DNA from: Vespa crabro
Taxonomy: Eukaryota; Arthropoda; Insecta; Hymenoptera; Vespidae
Direction: 5' to 3'
DNA: 64,000 bases
NCBI RefSeq assembly: GCF_910589235.1
Contig: NC_060957.1
Location: forward strand, 5,264,162-5,328,161
The notes below the pieces were generated by a model that did no database searches, had not been told where the DNA came from, and worked only from the letters and a program-made list of their open reading frames with translations. The translations under genes were made by a program, and so were the position numbers. This document shows positions 25,651 through 37,199 of this stretch, in pieces (position 1 is the stretch's first letter; each line of letters starts with the position of its first letter).

Positions 25651-27929
25651 CGGAAAAAGAGTTGCGCTTGCCGCCGATACATTTTGTCAGCTGACAAATT
25701 GGCAGGCTTTTGAGGAAGGCATGCTGGCGATATACTGTCACATAATTCATCGATTAACAGTATTTAATAATCAAAATATATCATATAACAGTAATAAAAT
25801 AAACTAAAATATAATAATAATGTACTATACTATATAAATATACAAAATATAATAACTAAATATAAAAATAAAAAAAATAAAAATGTAATCATATAATAAT
25901 TACTCGGCGTACAGCGTTTTTAAACAATTAGTTTAGTATTTTGATTTTGTATGATATTTTTCAAAGCACAGTCCAACGTGCAGCAGAACACTACATGAGA
26001 AGCACATAAATGCAGTTGAGCTTCTTTTTTTTTATGCGGAGCATATTCTGCATGGTCTTCGCAGGTTTTTTATTTTCCCTCTTCCTACGATGTGGATAAG
26101 TTTATGGTTCCGCATTTCCGGACACAATCTGTCTACCAAATCGCACTTTGGAGCTCTTGGGGTATACATCGAACAAGATCCTAGACCAAAAGAATAGCTA
26201 GTGCCATACGTGCAAATTATATAATTATTGGTTATACCTGATTCTGGTTCCTCCATTTTAATCTTCGTGTTTAATCATATGTTCACAACATGTAACAAAT
26301 TTTTTGAATCTTATTTGACTTCTTGAACTTTTTACGTAAATTTGGTATGCATTAAACAAGGCTGCATTTATAAAATATAGCACAACTTTCTTCGTCCACT
26401 TCTTTGTTTTGAATAAAATTGAGTAATACGACAAGTATTGGTCTGCACGGTTTACGCCCTTCATGTAATTATTATATTCGACAACACAGGTCGGTTTTTT
26501 CACGGTCTTGTTTGTTCTTGGACTTGTGACTTCAACCATATTTGTCGTGTGTATACTTGAAATAATATATAATGTCTTTTTTTTAATTCGAAATGCCTGC
26601 ACATGCCTTTCCTGCAAAAGTCCGTGCCGGACTCCTAATTTATATTTTTCAAACAGTGTGATACACCTTTATTCTTTCGTAATGTTCCGCACACATTTGT
26701 TTGTTTTTTTAGCAACTCTTCTGTGATTGCTACACTATTGTAGTAATTATTTATATAGATATCATGCCATAAGTAACGGTACGGTGACAGTACCGACAAT
26801 ATGATTTCTTTTAGTTTTATTCCCCGGGCACAATATATATTAAAGTTACAAATGTAACCAGATCGTGCTTTGCACAACATGTGTACTAATATTCCGTACT
26901 TGACAATCTTGTCAGGATTATAAGTGCGGAAGCAAAGCTTTTCGCGCCATGATATAACGGCTTCGTCTAATGATAATTCTTTTGTTGGTTTATAGATGCT
27001 TCGAAATTTATGTTTGAAATGGTCTGTCATGGGTTTAATCTTGTCCAATCGGTCTTGATTTCCAAACCCATTTGGAAATGCCAGTATTTCCAAATTTGGC
27101 GAAATCTATTTCTTGGCATGACTCTTCCGAAAATTGGTATGCAAATTAATGGACTTGTTGATCAGTATTCTTTTTCTGACTTTTTTACTAATCCCATCAG
27201 AATTATTAAAGCGAGAAATTTTTTCATTTCCTCAGCATCTGTATCTGTCCACTTCCTATCTTTACTTTCTTCGTAATCAATTTGTTGCCGTTCGTGATAT
27301 AGATTCGTTTCAGTTACGAATAATTTCATTAAATCTTCACCAAATAAAAGATCTACAGCTGATTGTATGCTCCATTCATCAAACGATATTTGCACTCCTG
27401 CTTGTTCCTTACAGTTTTGCTTATTACCGGGGCCGTTTGTTCAGGTCCATTCCATTTCCTCTTTGTCGGAAGTACTACTATCCTCCTTATCGGAATCTAT
27501 TACTGGCTTCATAAAATTTTTCAATTTTCTAACAAGAATTTCGCTTCCACTGTCTGAATCTTCGCTGTCATTTGATTCTGGTGCACTAACATTTGACAGG
27601 TTATCGGCGTATATCTCGTCGTCACTTTTACTCATTTTTGAGGATTGGACATTTATATGAATATAAGTTTATTATATAATATTTATATGAATAAGTAGAT
27701 AGATGGACATAAACAGATAGATATATTATAGTAGATATAGTAATCGATACTCCATAGTCCTAACTGATACTCAGTAGACAAACAATTGATAAACAATAGA
27801 CAAACAATGGATGAACAATAAGCAACTGACGCTTTGCAAATATTTGTATACATGAATCCAGCCGGTAACTGACGATTGCGCGAAGTCACATGTACGTGAG
27901 TTCGGCCGATAACCACTGGCTCGTGAAGT
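25651..27929 (-). mobile_element. Decayed piggyBac element 1, inside R1
   Basis: About 2.3 kb that splits R1 copy b and carries a broken piggyBac transposase at 26032-27635. The outer limits are set by where R1 homology stops and restarts, so they are approximate. I could not find a clean TTAA pair or terminal inverted repeat. A 16-bp perfect palindrome, tttgtcagctgacaaa, lies at 25683-25698 near the left end. Confidence 0.75.
26032..27635 (-). pseudogene. piggyBac transposase pseudogene 1
   Basis: Transposase of the DDE_Tnp_1_7 type, broken into at least five frames. From the start at 27635 there is an acidic N-terminus (DDEIYADNLSN, then EDSDSGSE). The segment at 27395-27162 follows, then 27093-26635 with the first catalytic region ELSLDEAVISWREKL and the second, shifted to HDIYINNYYNSV, where the usual Asp of the D-N-x-Y motif is read as Asn. 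Next is 26617-26258 with NYMKGVNRADQYLSYY (third Asp region), and a Cys-rich end at 26256-26032 (RRPCRICSA). Frameshifts separate each part, so it cannot make transposase. Confidence 0.9.
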
Positions 27930-28370
27930 CAGGTATACTTGAGTAGACCAAGCCTTTTTTGTTCTTTTTCTCATATCTACCCCGTATCCTTTCTTACCCT
28001 CACTTACATTCGTGCATATGCATTCGGTAATTCTTATCGTTCTTTATTCTATTTGTGCTTTGTTGCTTATTTCACTCACGCTGTACTTCCATCTCATTCT
28101 CTCTTATTCTTAATACCTTACCTCTTTCTCTTCTTTTCGTAGACAAATATACCTCACAAAGGGTAGATCATATTTTTATTCGATCGTTAACTAACTTATC
28201 TGATGCACACACACATAATTAACTAACGGTAGAACCTTCCATCCGTTGTTTAATTGTCGATTGACTTATTTCATACATACACACAACTAATGCTATAATC
28301 TTCCATTTCACATATATATTATAATGAAACGATATTCTTTTTTATCATCTTATATTAAGCGTAAGATTCC
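27930..28370 (-). repeat. R1 repeat, copy b, second half
   Basis: Continues copy b after the piggyBac insertion. Its reverse complement matches 25080-25450 and 53480-53730: ggaaggttctaccgttagtt, a GT-rich run, atctaccctttgtgagg, a GAGA-rich part, cagcgtgagtgaaataagca and gaatgcatatgcacgaatgt. Confidence 0.75.
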
Positions 28371-28419
28371 ATATTATCTACGAGATTTTTCTTCCAGCGT
28401 CCCATATAATATTTAAGTA

Positions 28420-28420
<1 letters not shown>

Positions 28421-28464
<44 letters not shown>
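28421..28464. repeat. ATC trinucleotide repeat
   Basis: About 14 perfect ATC units, followed by a few TAG units and AT-rich TAA/ATT units up to about 28555. Confidence 0.92.
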
Positions 28465-28579
28465 TAGTAGTAGTAGAAATTATATAATAGTTGAACAGTA
28501 ATATTAATAATAATATTAATAATATTATAAGTTGATAGTAATAATATTAATATTAATTCCTCTCTCGAACAGTTTATAT

Positions 28580-29100
28580 TTTTTATGATTTATCTTCAAT
28601 CCTGTCGCATGTAGTTTTGTGAAAATCTTTTGTAAATTTTCTAACATACCTTTAAAAGTTCGATTATAAATAATTATGTCGTTTAGGTAATCAGACCATT
28701 TCAATTTTGTAAGTCCTCAAAGCATATTCCATCAGACGTTCGAATGTGGCTAGAGCGTTACACAATCCGAAAAATATTATTTTCAATTGCTAAAGTCCCT
28801 TCCCTAATGAAAACGCTGTCTTTTCTTTGTCCTCTTGACGAATTCTTATTTGCCAGTATCCGCTTTTGAGATCAAGAATCGTAAATCATGCACTTCCGAA
28901 CAAACAATCGAGCAGATCATCTATTCGCGATAACAATTATATATCCTTCTTTGTTATCACGTACAATTTCCTATAGTCCACGCAAAATCTCCAGGAACCA
29001 TCTTTTTTCAGTACTAGTACCGCTGGAAAGACCCAAGGATTAGAAGATTCCTTTATCATTCACAGTTTCCTCATATCTTCGAGGAACTTCTTTTATAGGG
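28580..29100 (-). pseudogene. Gypsy reverse transcriptase remnant
   Basis: Translated across frames on the minus strand it shows the order typical of Ty3/gypsy: SSNPWVFPAVLVLKKDGSWR, FCVDYRKL, the RIDDLLDCL segment, TILDLKSGYWQIRI, EDKEKTAF and, near 28680, YLNDIIIY where active enzymes have YxDD. Thus the second catalytic Asp pair reads Asn-Asp. In-frame stops occur after KL and KKDI. Confidence 0.85.
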
Positions 29101-29252
29101 CAAAAGTCAGCTCTATAGCATATCCTACAATTTCACAATTTCCCTCAACAAGAAGAGTTTCCTTCGCAAACTCTTCTGAAAATTTTTGGATGAATTTGAA
29201 AAAATTCTCCTTCAAAAGATTTCCAGAATTCTTCTAAAGAACATTATTCAAA

Positions 29253-29456
29253 TTATTTAATAGCTCTTCTGAAATCCTCGCTACCGAACCTGAATTCTCC
29301 ATAACAACTTTTCGAAATTGCATGTCTAATCCTGATAATTGATAAAAAATTGCGCCCTAACATACAATCATCTGTAATATCCACTATCATTAAAAATATC
29401 CTTTCAGATAATGCTCCTAATTCTACTAAAGATTCCACATTTTCTTTAGCCAACAA
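29253..29456 (-). pseudogene. Gypsy protease-region remnant
   Basis: Reads VDITDDCMLGRNFL, the conserved stretch found at the end of the retropepsin-like domain in gypsy polyproteins just before reverse transcriptase. The active-site DTG part is not evident. Confidence 0.6.
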
Positions 29457-30409
29457 GTTCAGTTGGATATCGTAATCTCATTGCTAACAAAGAGCTCTTT
29501 TCTAATATACGATCGATGAATATTGGACTTTCTAGAGAAACATCTAAATCTGTATCTAAGAGGATAATGCACTTCCTATCATTTCTGTCCATGAAAATTC
29601 ATGGAACTATTTTCTCTTTGTAGACATCTTATTTTAATTTCTTGACAATGAAGTTGGGGTCTTCATTGCTAAATCTTCATTGCTAAATCCTCCTCCGCTC
29701 TCTGCTTCCGATTGCTAAACTCCATATAGTTCTTTTGTATGTTAAAATTTTCCTCAAATCGCATATCTAATTGTGCATCTCTAATTTCAAAAATATCGAT
29801 TTTTTTAAAATAAAAAATTGTTTCAAATAGATTTCTCACTGTCTCCAAAATAGAACGCACCCTTTACGTAAACATGACACGAGAGCCATCGTTTTCACCG
29901 ACTCATTCCAACAATTCGCCTTTGCGACAAACTTAAAATGCGCTACAAACTCCTAAGTTGTTCTGTTCCATCATAATTATCCGGCTTCACAGAATAATCT
30001 AATCTAACCATTGAATTTTTTATAGAATTTATTGGATTCTCATTTTGATCTGAATTCATCCTTACATCTAAAAGATTTTATTCCACTAAAGGATTTTCGA
30101 AATTTTCTATATTCCTTTGCATTAGATTTATTTAATTTGCTTCACTCGAAAAATCTCTTCTAACTGGATCATTAATACTTATCAGGTATGGTTTCCCTCC
30201 TGATATACAGAGACGAGCCTCTATTTGTGCAATATGTTCATCATTTTACTTCCTGTGCATTTTGAGTTTTTTGTGCTGTTGTTTAAGTTCCTCCCGAAGC
30301 TTTCGAACAAGGAGAGTGATCGTTTGTATCTCTTTCTTTCTCCCTTCTTCCACTCATCCACTTTCATATTTCTTATATGAAGTCATGCCTCGATAAAAAA
30401 AAAATGATA

Positions 30410-30432
30410 TCGTACCCTGGACGAACTCCCAA
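30410..30432 (-). other. Possible tRNA-Pro primer binding site
   Basis: On the minus strand, four bases after the LTR end, the sequence tgggagttcgtccaggg resembles the complement of a tRNA-Pro 3' end (tgggggctcgtccggga type) with a few changes. Its position next to the LTR is what a primer site requires. Confidence 0.5.
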
Positions 30433-30435
30433 AAT

Positions 30436-30702
30436 TGTTACGCGCGACCACTCGTTTTAACGAAAAAGAACTTTAATAACCTAAACAAGAACAATTTATT
30501 TACAATTAACTGTTTAACGGATTAATTCTCTTAATAAAATATGCAAATATTTCGGAACGTCTGCGAGTGATGTCTTCTCAGGTCGAGTTCCCTTAGAAGA
30601 AAGACGACAACCTGTTGTTATATGTCAAAATGTCTGCCTAGAAACGACTTTCTAGTTTCGAATTCACTCTGAGTTTTTCCAGGTTGAGGTATTCTCGTAA
30701 CA
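30436..30702 (-). repeat. 5' LTR of minus-strand gypsy fragment
   Basis: Minus-strand reading starts TGTTACGAG and ends CGCGTAACA, so the ends are short inverted repeats TGTTAC/GTAACA. The last 130 bp resemble 24930-25057: tattttattaagagaattaa is shared. Length 267 bp. Confidence 0.72.
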
Positions 30703-31107
30703 ATATATATATATAGACATATATATACATGTACATACATATAGACATATAAATACATATATATATATGTGGGTTTAAAAGTCTAGGTCTAGTTATTTGT
30801 GTGCATCTGTACATATGAGATAAGCCGTTAGTTAGATAAAAATAGAAGGTGCCAGGATTAGCTATATGTATGCGTAGATGAAATAAGTAAATCTATTGAT
30901 AGTCGAACAAAAGATGAAAACTTTTGGTATTAGTTAACTGTGTGCGTGTGTGCATAAAACAAATCGGTCGACAGTCTATCCTTTGTGAGTTGCGTTGTTT
31001 ATAAGAAGAAGTGAAGAGATTGAAATATTGAAAGAGTGAATAGAAATGCAGCATGAATAATATAGGAAACGAATCAAGAAATAGGACAAAAGCGCGATAA
31101 GAGTTAC
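30703..31107 (+). repeat. R1 repeat, copy c, first half
   Basis: Starts with a TA/CA-rich run (30703-30770) and then follows copy a: the imperfect 70-80 bp units, tctatcctttgtgagttgcg, and the GA-rich part up to gcgataagagttac, where it is cut at a TTAA (31108-31111) by piggyBac element 2. It resumes at 33861. Confidence 0.8.
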
Positions 31108-33864
31108 TTAACCCATTCGAGACCGCGAATTTTTTCGAACACGGTCCCCAGGATCCATATTTTTTTTTTTTTCTTTATATTGTTCATTTTCAGTAAAAAA
31201 CTTGTTTACTATGGAAATCAGCCAATTCGTAAGTCAATTCGCATAAATAAGATGATTGCACACCGTCTGTGCAGCTGGTTCCTGCGAAGATTTTTACTGC
31301 GAGCAGCGAAATTGCACAACATATGTGCAATGTGAGGTAAAATAAAAAAACATCATTAAAATTAATAAACATTTATTTAAAAAATAGTAAGATAATATAA
31401 AATCATTATTTTGCTTTCAAAAATGAAGAATAAAATATAATGCATAGAAAATTTTACAGAAATAGTAAAATGAATGTGTAAAGGTGCTAAAGTAATGTAC
31501 CTAACTCAGTAATGGAAAAAATAATATAATTCGTAAATACATTTTTAGGAAATAGTACACTGATCGTAAAGTAATTATACATTAGTTGATCGATGATAGC
31601 GTTTGAAACATTCTCCCACACATAAACCAGGATTACCGATACAAGCAGGACAACAGTAATTACTACGTCTATATTTTCATTCTTTGTAGCACTGCCGACA
31701 AATCTTTCTGTTTACTTTCCCATTTTTATTTCTTGGTAAAATGTCAGGTAGGTGATCATTTGTTTCTGGTGTTGTCAACCTTCTGTCTCGAGATTTTCCA
31801 ATTAAGTTTTTTAAAATCTTTAGACGATAGTCATAAAAACTCAATTTTCTTGTTGTTGGTGAGTATGTTTTGTATAAATTGAATGAATTAAAAACTAAAG
31901 TTTCAACTAAATGAATCCATAATTTTATATACGATTTAAATGTCCTCCTTGAGCAAGAATAATAAGACAGCATCTGATCTTTGCGATCTATCCCGTTCAT
32001 ATAGTTGTTATAGTAATGCAACGCAATTGGTTACAAAATATTTTGTTTATATTTATTTTCATATTCTTTTAATATAGCTTTGTATTCACTTGATATGAAT
32101 AACACGTCTCTTTTATCTTTAAATTTACCTATCATTGCATTGTTTTTGAACCGAGAAATTACTTCATTTTTCAACAGTTTTTTCTTTACCACTTCCGAAT
32201 TGTTTCCCTTCCTTGTCTGTCTCAATGTTCCTGTACAGTAATTTTTGTAATTTAGTAATTTCGAAACTAAATCAAAAGAACTGTAATAATTGTCCATGAA
32301 TACAGAATGTCCTTGATTTAGAAAATCTTTCATCAAATGAAAGACAACTTTATCCACATGTTCGTTTCCATCACCACTTCCCGTATATACTTTTATCCGT
32401 AACACGGTATCAGAACTTTCGCACACAACGTATAACTTTACTCCATATTTGTATTTTTTACCGGCAATATATTGTTTAAATATTAACCTTCCTCTCCAAG
32501 GAACTAGACTTTCATCTATTGATAATTCTCTGTGAGGATAATATATTTCTCTCATTTTATTATTAAAATAATTTAGAATTGGAATTATTTTCCGTAGGTG
32601 ATGATCATTTTCATTATCAGATGAGAAATGAAGCGATCGTAAGATATTTCGAAATCTTAGTCTGCTCATATGTCGAGAAAAATACTGACAACCAAATTCT
32701 TCGCTCTTACTCCAATAGTTAAAAATTCTTGGACATTTGATAGTTCCCATATGTAATAATAAATTTAAAAACACCTTGAATTCAGAAATGGTTAAGTCCT
32801 TCCATTTTTCCTTTGAAGTCATTTTGCCGTACTTGTTTGTTTTTCATTCACAATCAAAGAGAAAAAGGTATTATCGAATAATAGTTCAAAAAAATCGTAC
32901 GGACTAACACCGTTTGGTAACTTTTTGAGACCTGGTTTACCTACAAATGGAATTTTTGTAAGAGAACTATCATCTTCCCACGTCTCTGTATCTCCAATAA
33001 GCTCACTTTGATGCTGTTCAATTTCACTTTCAAGTACAATCATCCCAATCATTGTCCTCAAAAACCTCATCCAGCGTATCATCTAAGAGTTCAATATTCA
33101 CATTTATGTTTTCCTCATCTAATTCACTATCACTATCCATAATAACAAAATTTCGATTCTTGTTTCTATTTCTTGCAAACATGAAATCATCACTTTCATT
33201 ATCACTGGTTGCTTCCTGCATTCCTAATATTCCTGCCTTAGGATCTACCATTTTAGGAGCTAAGTTTAAAACTGTCTATCGATTGAGAAATTTTCTGTAA
33301 GACTGAACTGTTACGCGCCGTCGTTGGTGCTCGGTTTTCACGGGTAAGAAGACACAGAGTGCTGGAAACGAATTTCTTTCTTATTCATGGATACAGATGG
33401 GTCAAAGAAAAGAAAAAATTTATTATTTAAGTCAGCGTTTAAGATAATAAGATTTAAGATATTATTTCTTACATGTAAGAAATTCTGAATATGCAGACCC
33501 CGCTGGCTTAAGATAATGATTTTCGTTTAGGTAGTATGAAGAGAAGGCGATACTATTGATGTTAATGATAGATTTGAAAAATGGAATTAGATATATGGCT
33601 TCCTGCAATGATATTTCTTAAAAATGTAGATTTCGAAAATTCAAACTTTGTTTTATTTGATACAAATGAAAACCAATGACAAATTATGTTTTTGTATACT
33701 TTACAGATATTATTAATTAATAAACAACTTTTATTTAGACAAATATTTTACTTAGAATAACTGAAAATTGCTCATCATTACTATTGCACATCGGTGTGCA
33801 GTCGGTCTCATAACCTCGTAAAGGCATTGCACACGTGGTGTGCAATCGGTTTTGAATGAGTTAA
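31108..33864 (-). mobile_element. piggyBac element 2 with TTAA ends, inside R1
   Basis: A 2.76-kb element flanked on both sides by TTAA (31108-31111 and 33861-33864), the target duplicated by piggyBac transposases. Next to the TTAA lie matching terminal inverted repeats: cccattcgagaccg on the left (31112-31125) and ctcattcaaaaccg read inward on the right (33860-33847), 11 of 14 identical. Joining the flanks across one TTAA restores uninterrupted R1 sequence (gataagagttac-TTAA-tgcgtatgcacgaatg). It encodes the transposase at 31575-33251. Palindromes of the TTGCACA...TGTGCAA type lie near both ends. Confidence 0.92.
31575..33251 (-). pseudogene. piggyBac transposase pseudogene 2
   Basis: A rather well preserved transposase. 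Start at 33251 (MVDPKAGILGMQ), acidic N-terminus, then the core. The catalytic Asp regions are all present: ELSIDESLVPWRGRL, FMDNYYSSFDL, and NYMNGIDRKDQML. A Cys-rich C-terminus follows (RKICRQCY, then after a stop CCPACIGNPGLC and VGECF). I see four lesions: a frame change between 33030 and 33082, another at about 32820, an in-frame TAA near 32031 just before the third Asp region, and an in-frame TGA at 31677-31679 inside the Cys-rich end. The final stop is at 31575-31577. With only a few lesions this copy is younger than the one at 26032-27635. It is inactive as it stands. Confidence 0.92.
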
Positions 33865-34246
33865 TGCGTATGCACGAATGCGAGTGGAGATGAGAAAGGC
33901 TATGGGATTTACGAGATTGAAAAAGAACAACGAAAACGACAATCTTTAGTAGATCCAGTGAAGTATAACGGCGACAGTAAGACGTAACGACGAAAGTTTT
34001 GAGTAGACAAAGCAAGGTATAACGACGAAAATTCTGAGTGCATCAACAAAGTTTTGACAATAAACAAATAAAGGGGTAAGTCAAACAAATTGGGTAAGTC
34101 AGAGAAAGAGGAAAGAACTAAAGCATTTAAGTTGTAATAGTTTAAATATAGTAGTTGTATTGATAAAACACATATTATCCAAGAGTAAGTGAACCGAATT
34201 AGTCAGTCTGTATCTAACAAGTAGAGTTTCGAAAAATATCCTACAA
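33865..34246 (+). repeat. R1 repeat, copy c, second half
   Basis: Resumes R1 directly after the TTAA. It ends with the conserved tail attagtcagtctgtatctaa ... gtttcgaaaaatatcctaca, which matches the tails at 37740-37780 and 53925-53975. A CA run and a TA run follow at 34247-34290. Confidence 0.78.
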
Positions 34247-34279
<33 letters not shown>

Positions 34280-34679
34280 AATATATATATAACAGCTTAA
34301 AAGTACACCAATTGCAAAGACTCCTTGCTTACAAATTTCTAGCGATCGACACTATATAAATATGAATACATATGTGTACATGTATACGCTACACTGTTAC
34401 GAGAACTTATGAAGTATCGGCAAAAGTACGAATAAATAATCAAAGAACGATCTTGAGTTTGTTCTTGGCTCGATTTTTCCCGTTCATCCCTCCTAACATA
34501 CTCTTACGCAGTTTTCGTTCCTCTAAACAACTACTTAGACGTGTTAAGATCTGCTCCTACTTCGTTAATTCCGATTCGTCTAGCATTTCATTAACATTAT
34601 ATATAATGTTTTATAAGCTTGATTAAATCATTAATAGTTTATTAATTCTACTTTATATCATCAGAATCAATCATATGGA

Positions 34680-35930
34680 AGTCACCATCAGTGTGTATTA
34701 GTTTTATTACTTTTATTAGTTTTCTTTCATTATATTTTCCTTATTTGCCTGACTCATGGAAACTGGCAGAAATAATAATGTTGCATAAGCCGAATAAAGA
34801 TATTCATGAACCATCCTCTTATAGAACTATTTCCTTATTACCGATTCTATCCAAATTTTTAGAAAAAGTAATATTAGACAGAATTTAAAAAATAATTAAT
34901 AAAAAACGATTAATACTAAATCAGCAATTTGGCTTTAGGGAGAAACATGCTAAGGAAAAACTGAACAGGTCCACAGATTAATTAACCAAATAACAACTGC
35001 TATGGAAAACAAGAAATACTGTACATGTCTATTCTTAGATGTAGAAAAAGCCTTTGACAAGGTATGGCATGAAGGCTTATTAAAAACTATAAAACAACAC
35101 TTCCCATTACCAATTTATCTATTACTTAAATCATACCTAAACAATAGAACCTTTTACGTAAAAGATTCGCACTCAGCTGTACACGTAATATTTTCCGGTG
35201 TACCATAAGGAAATGGGTCCGGTCCTCTATACGCTCTACACTGCGGATATCCTGACAACGCAAGATACTATATTAAATACATTCACCGACGATACTGCAA
35301 TCTTAGCCACACACGAAAATCCACAAGAAACAGCTATAATCTTGCAAAAGCACATAAAATTGCTTGAAAAATGGTTGATAGATCGAAAAATTAAAGTTAA
35401 TTACAATAAATGCAATCACATTACATTCACTCTTCGCAAAGGCAAAGTACCAGCAATCACTATACACAATAATGAAATACCGTAAACAAAATCAATCAAA
35501 TATTTGGGTTTGCACTTTGACTCTAAATTAACCTGGAAACAACACATTCATTAAAAAAATACTATAAATTAAACTTAAAAGAAAAGATATTTACTGGTTA
35601 ATAGGCCGAAAATCTAAACTAAGTATAGAAAATAAGTTACTAATATGTAAAACAATAATAAAGCTATGCAATCAATAATAATCCGCACAATTGTGAACGT
35701 GCCATAAATAATAATCCATGGATAAATAATAATAATATTATAATCCATAATCCCATCAGTATCAAAGGAGATACAGCGGATGTCTAACAAATACAAATCA
35801 AGGACCTTAAACCACCCCAACCAGCTAGCCAACACTCTCTACAACAACAATACAGCAAAAAGATTTAAAAAAAGGTCTCAAGATCTAGTTACACAAGTCT
35901 GAAACAACAGGATTATTGTAAATTCCACTA
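34680..35930 (+). mobile_element. Jockey-like LINE fragment
   Basis: Plus-strand remnant of a non-LTR retrotransposon. Reverse transcriptase pieces in order: PDSWKLAEIIMLHKPNKDI and YRTISLLPILSKFLEKVILD (34760-34885), QFGFREKHA near 34925, FLDVEKAFDKVWHEGLLKTI (35034-35095), TFTDDTAILATH where the FADD box reads FTDD (35280-35320), then KYLGLHFDSKLTWKQH near 35500 and the family's C-terminal NTLYNN ... QDLVTQV at 35830-35900. The 5' part (ORF1, endonuclease) is missing. Frameshifts and stops break it. Confidence 0.85.
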
Positions 35931-36044
35931 GGAATAGCACTCACGTGATACCCTCAATTCAGTAAATCAATTCGCCGAATGTCTCACGTGACAAATTGCG
36001 GGGAAATTCCTGGGAGTTATAAAAAAAAATTTCCTTAAAAATTT

Positions 36045-36165
36045 CCTTAAAAATGTTGCAGTATCCTCAAATGATTCATCATTAATATTCATTGAAATTT
36101 TTAGAGAACCTAACATCATAACATAGTTACTGTACATCCACTTTAGCTTCAGATATCTGAAAATA
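36045..36165 (-). pseudogene. Fatty acid synthase 3'-end relic
   Basis: Strongly diverged copy of the last coding exon of the synthase and the start of its upstream intron (compare 38965-39110): shared blocks are ttccttaaaaatgttgcag, attcatcattaat, and ataacagcaattta. No reading frame survives. Confidence 0.65.
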
Positions 36166-37199
36166 ACAGCAATTTATTGTAAATTAAAACAATGAGTCCT
36201 TTTTTACTTTTATTTAATGCTAAATCTATTCAAATAAAAAGAGTATACAACTGAAATTGATCTTTGAATTACCTGTTTCTCTATACATGTTCGGTGATAA
36301 ATCGACACTATTCAGTAATAGAGAAGTCAAATTTGGTAATAGTAATCGTATTATTATTGATTATTGAATCGTCGGATTCACTATCTTAAATCTTACAAAG
36401 TATGTTGTTACAGAGTGGCCTAGAGGAATTTGGAGTAAACTCGAAGCGGATATATTTAATTGTATTGTTATCCTAACACAATTGTTGATGCACACGTACA
36501 TGTCTCCATTGTTTACGGTACTTTCTCTTAAGGGACATATATCACCATTGGAAATATTTACTTTTGGGAACCTATTGGATATTAACTAACAAAACGCATA
36601 GATAAAAAACACATGGCCACCTTTGTCTTGGCTTAGGCATTCTTAGTAAAGTACTTGGGTTTCGATAATATGTCAATCCGGCCAATAAGTAAACAGTGAA
36701 AGTAGACGCCTAGGCCAGATAAGCCAAGGGTTATATGGCTTCTAGCTTTGAAATATCCATTGACGCCTTCTAATCACACGATCATTAGAACAAGGGGCAC
36801 ACATGGAATGTTTAAACATTCCAATGAACTATTCCCGACCAATAGACATTTATTCTTTCCCTTTTCATGCTCAGATCATACTTCAACTCCGCTATTTTTA
36901 TTCCCTTTCCCAATCTCATTACAGTCTGCGTGGATAGTTCTAAAGACACCAAAAAGGCAGTAAAGTTACATCTTTCAAACTCACAACATCTAAACTCTCA
37001 AGTCTCTTTCAGAAACAGCCAGTACACATCATTACGCATAAACAATTATAACTTATTTCATCAAATGTATGGTGATAACTTCAATGCGCGCAATATTTAA
37101 TATCGCGCATCTACCTCGCGAATCTCCCGGGATCCTTTAAAAGAACGTTTTTTTTCCCATTAATTTGCGGAAACGCGGCGAATGGTATTTTGCTGACGG
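36166..37199. other. No gene seen
   Basis: About 1 kb of unclassified AT-rich sequence between the synthase relic and a repeat fragment. Short open frames at 36748-36963 and 36867-37100 have no supporting features. Confidence 0.5.

Larger units (their letters stand above)
28560..30702 (-). mobile_element. Degenerate Ty3/gypsy retrotransposon, 5' part
   Basis: Minus-strand fragment complementary in content to the plus-strand one: from right to left a 5' LTR (30436-30702), a possible tRNA primer site, a gag-like region without clear motifs (about 29480-30400), a protease-region piece (29253-29456) and reverse transcriptase (about 28580-29100). It ends before RNase H. Stops and frameshifts are frequent. 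The LTR is related to that of the plus-strand element, so both probably belong to one family. Confidence 0.83.

Noticed and set aside
28421..28464. Regularly spaced short repeats
   Set aside because: A simple ATC microsatellite without spacers; not a CRISPR array, which would not be expected in an animal genome.
33301..33600. Possible solo LTR inside piggyBac element 2, starting TGTTACGCGCC
   Set aside because: The start resembles the gypsy LTR end, but I could not find a matching right end or target duplication.
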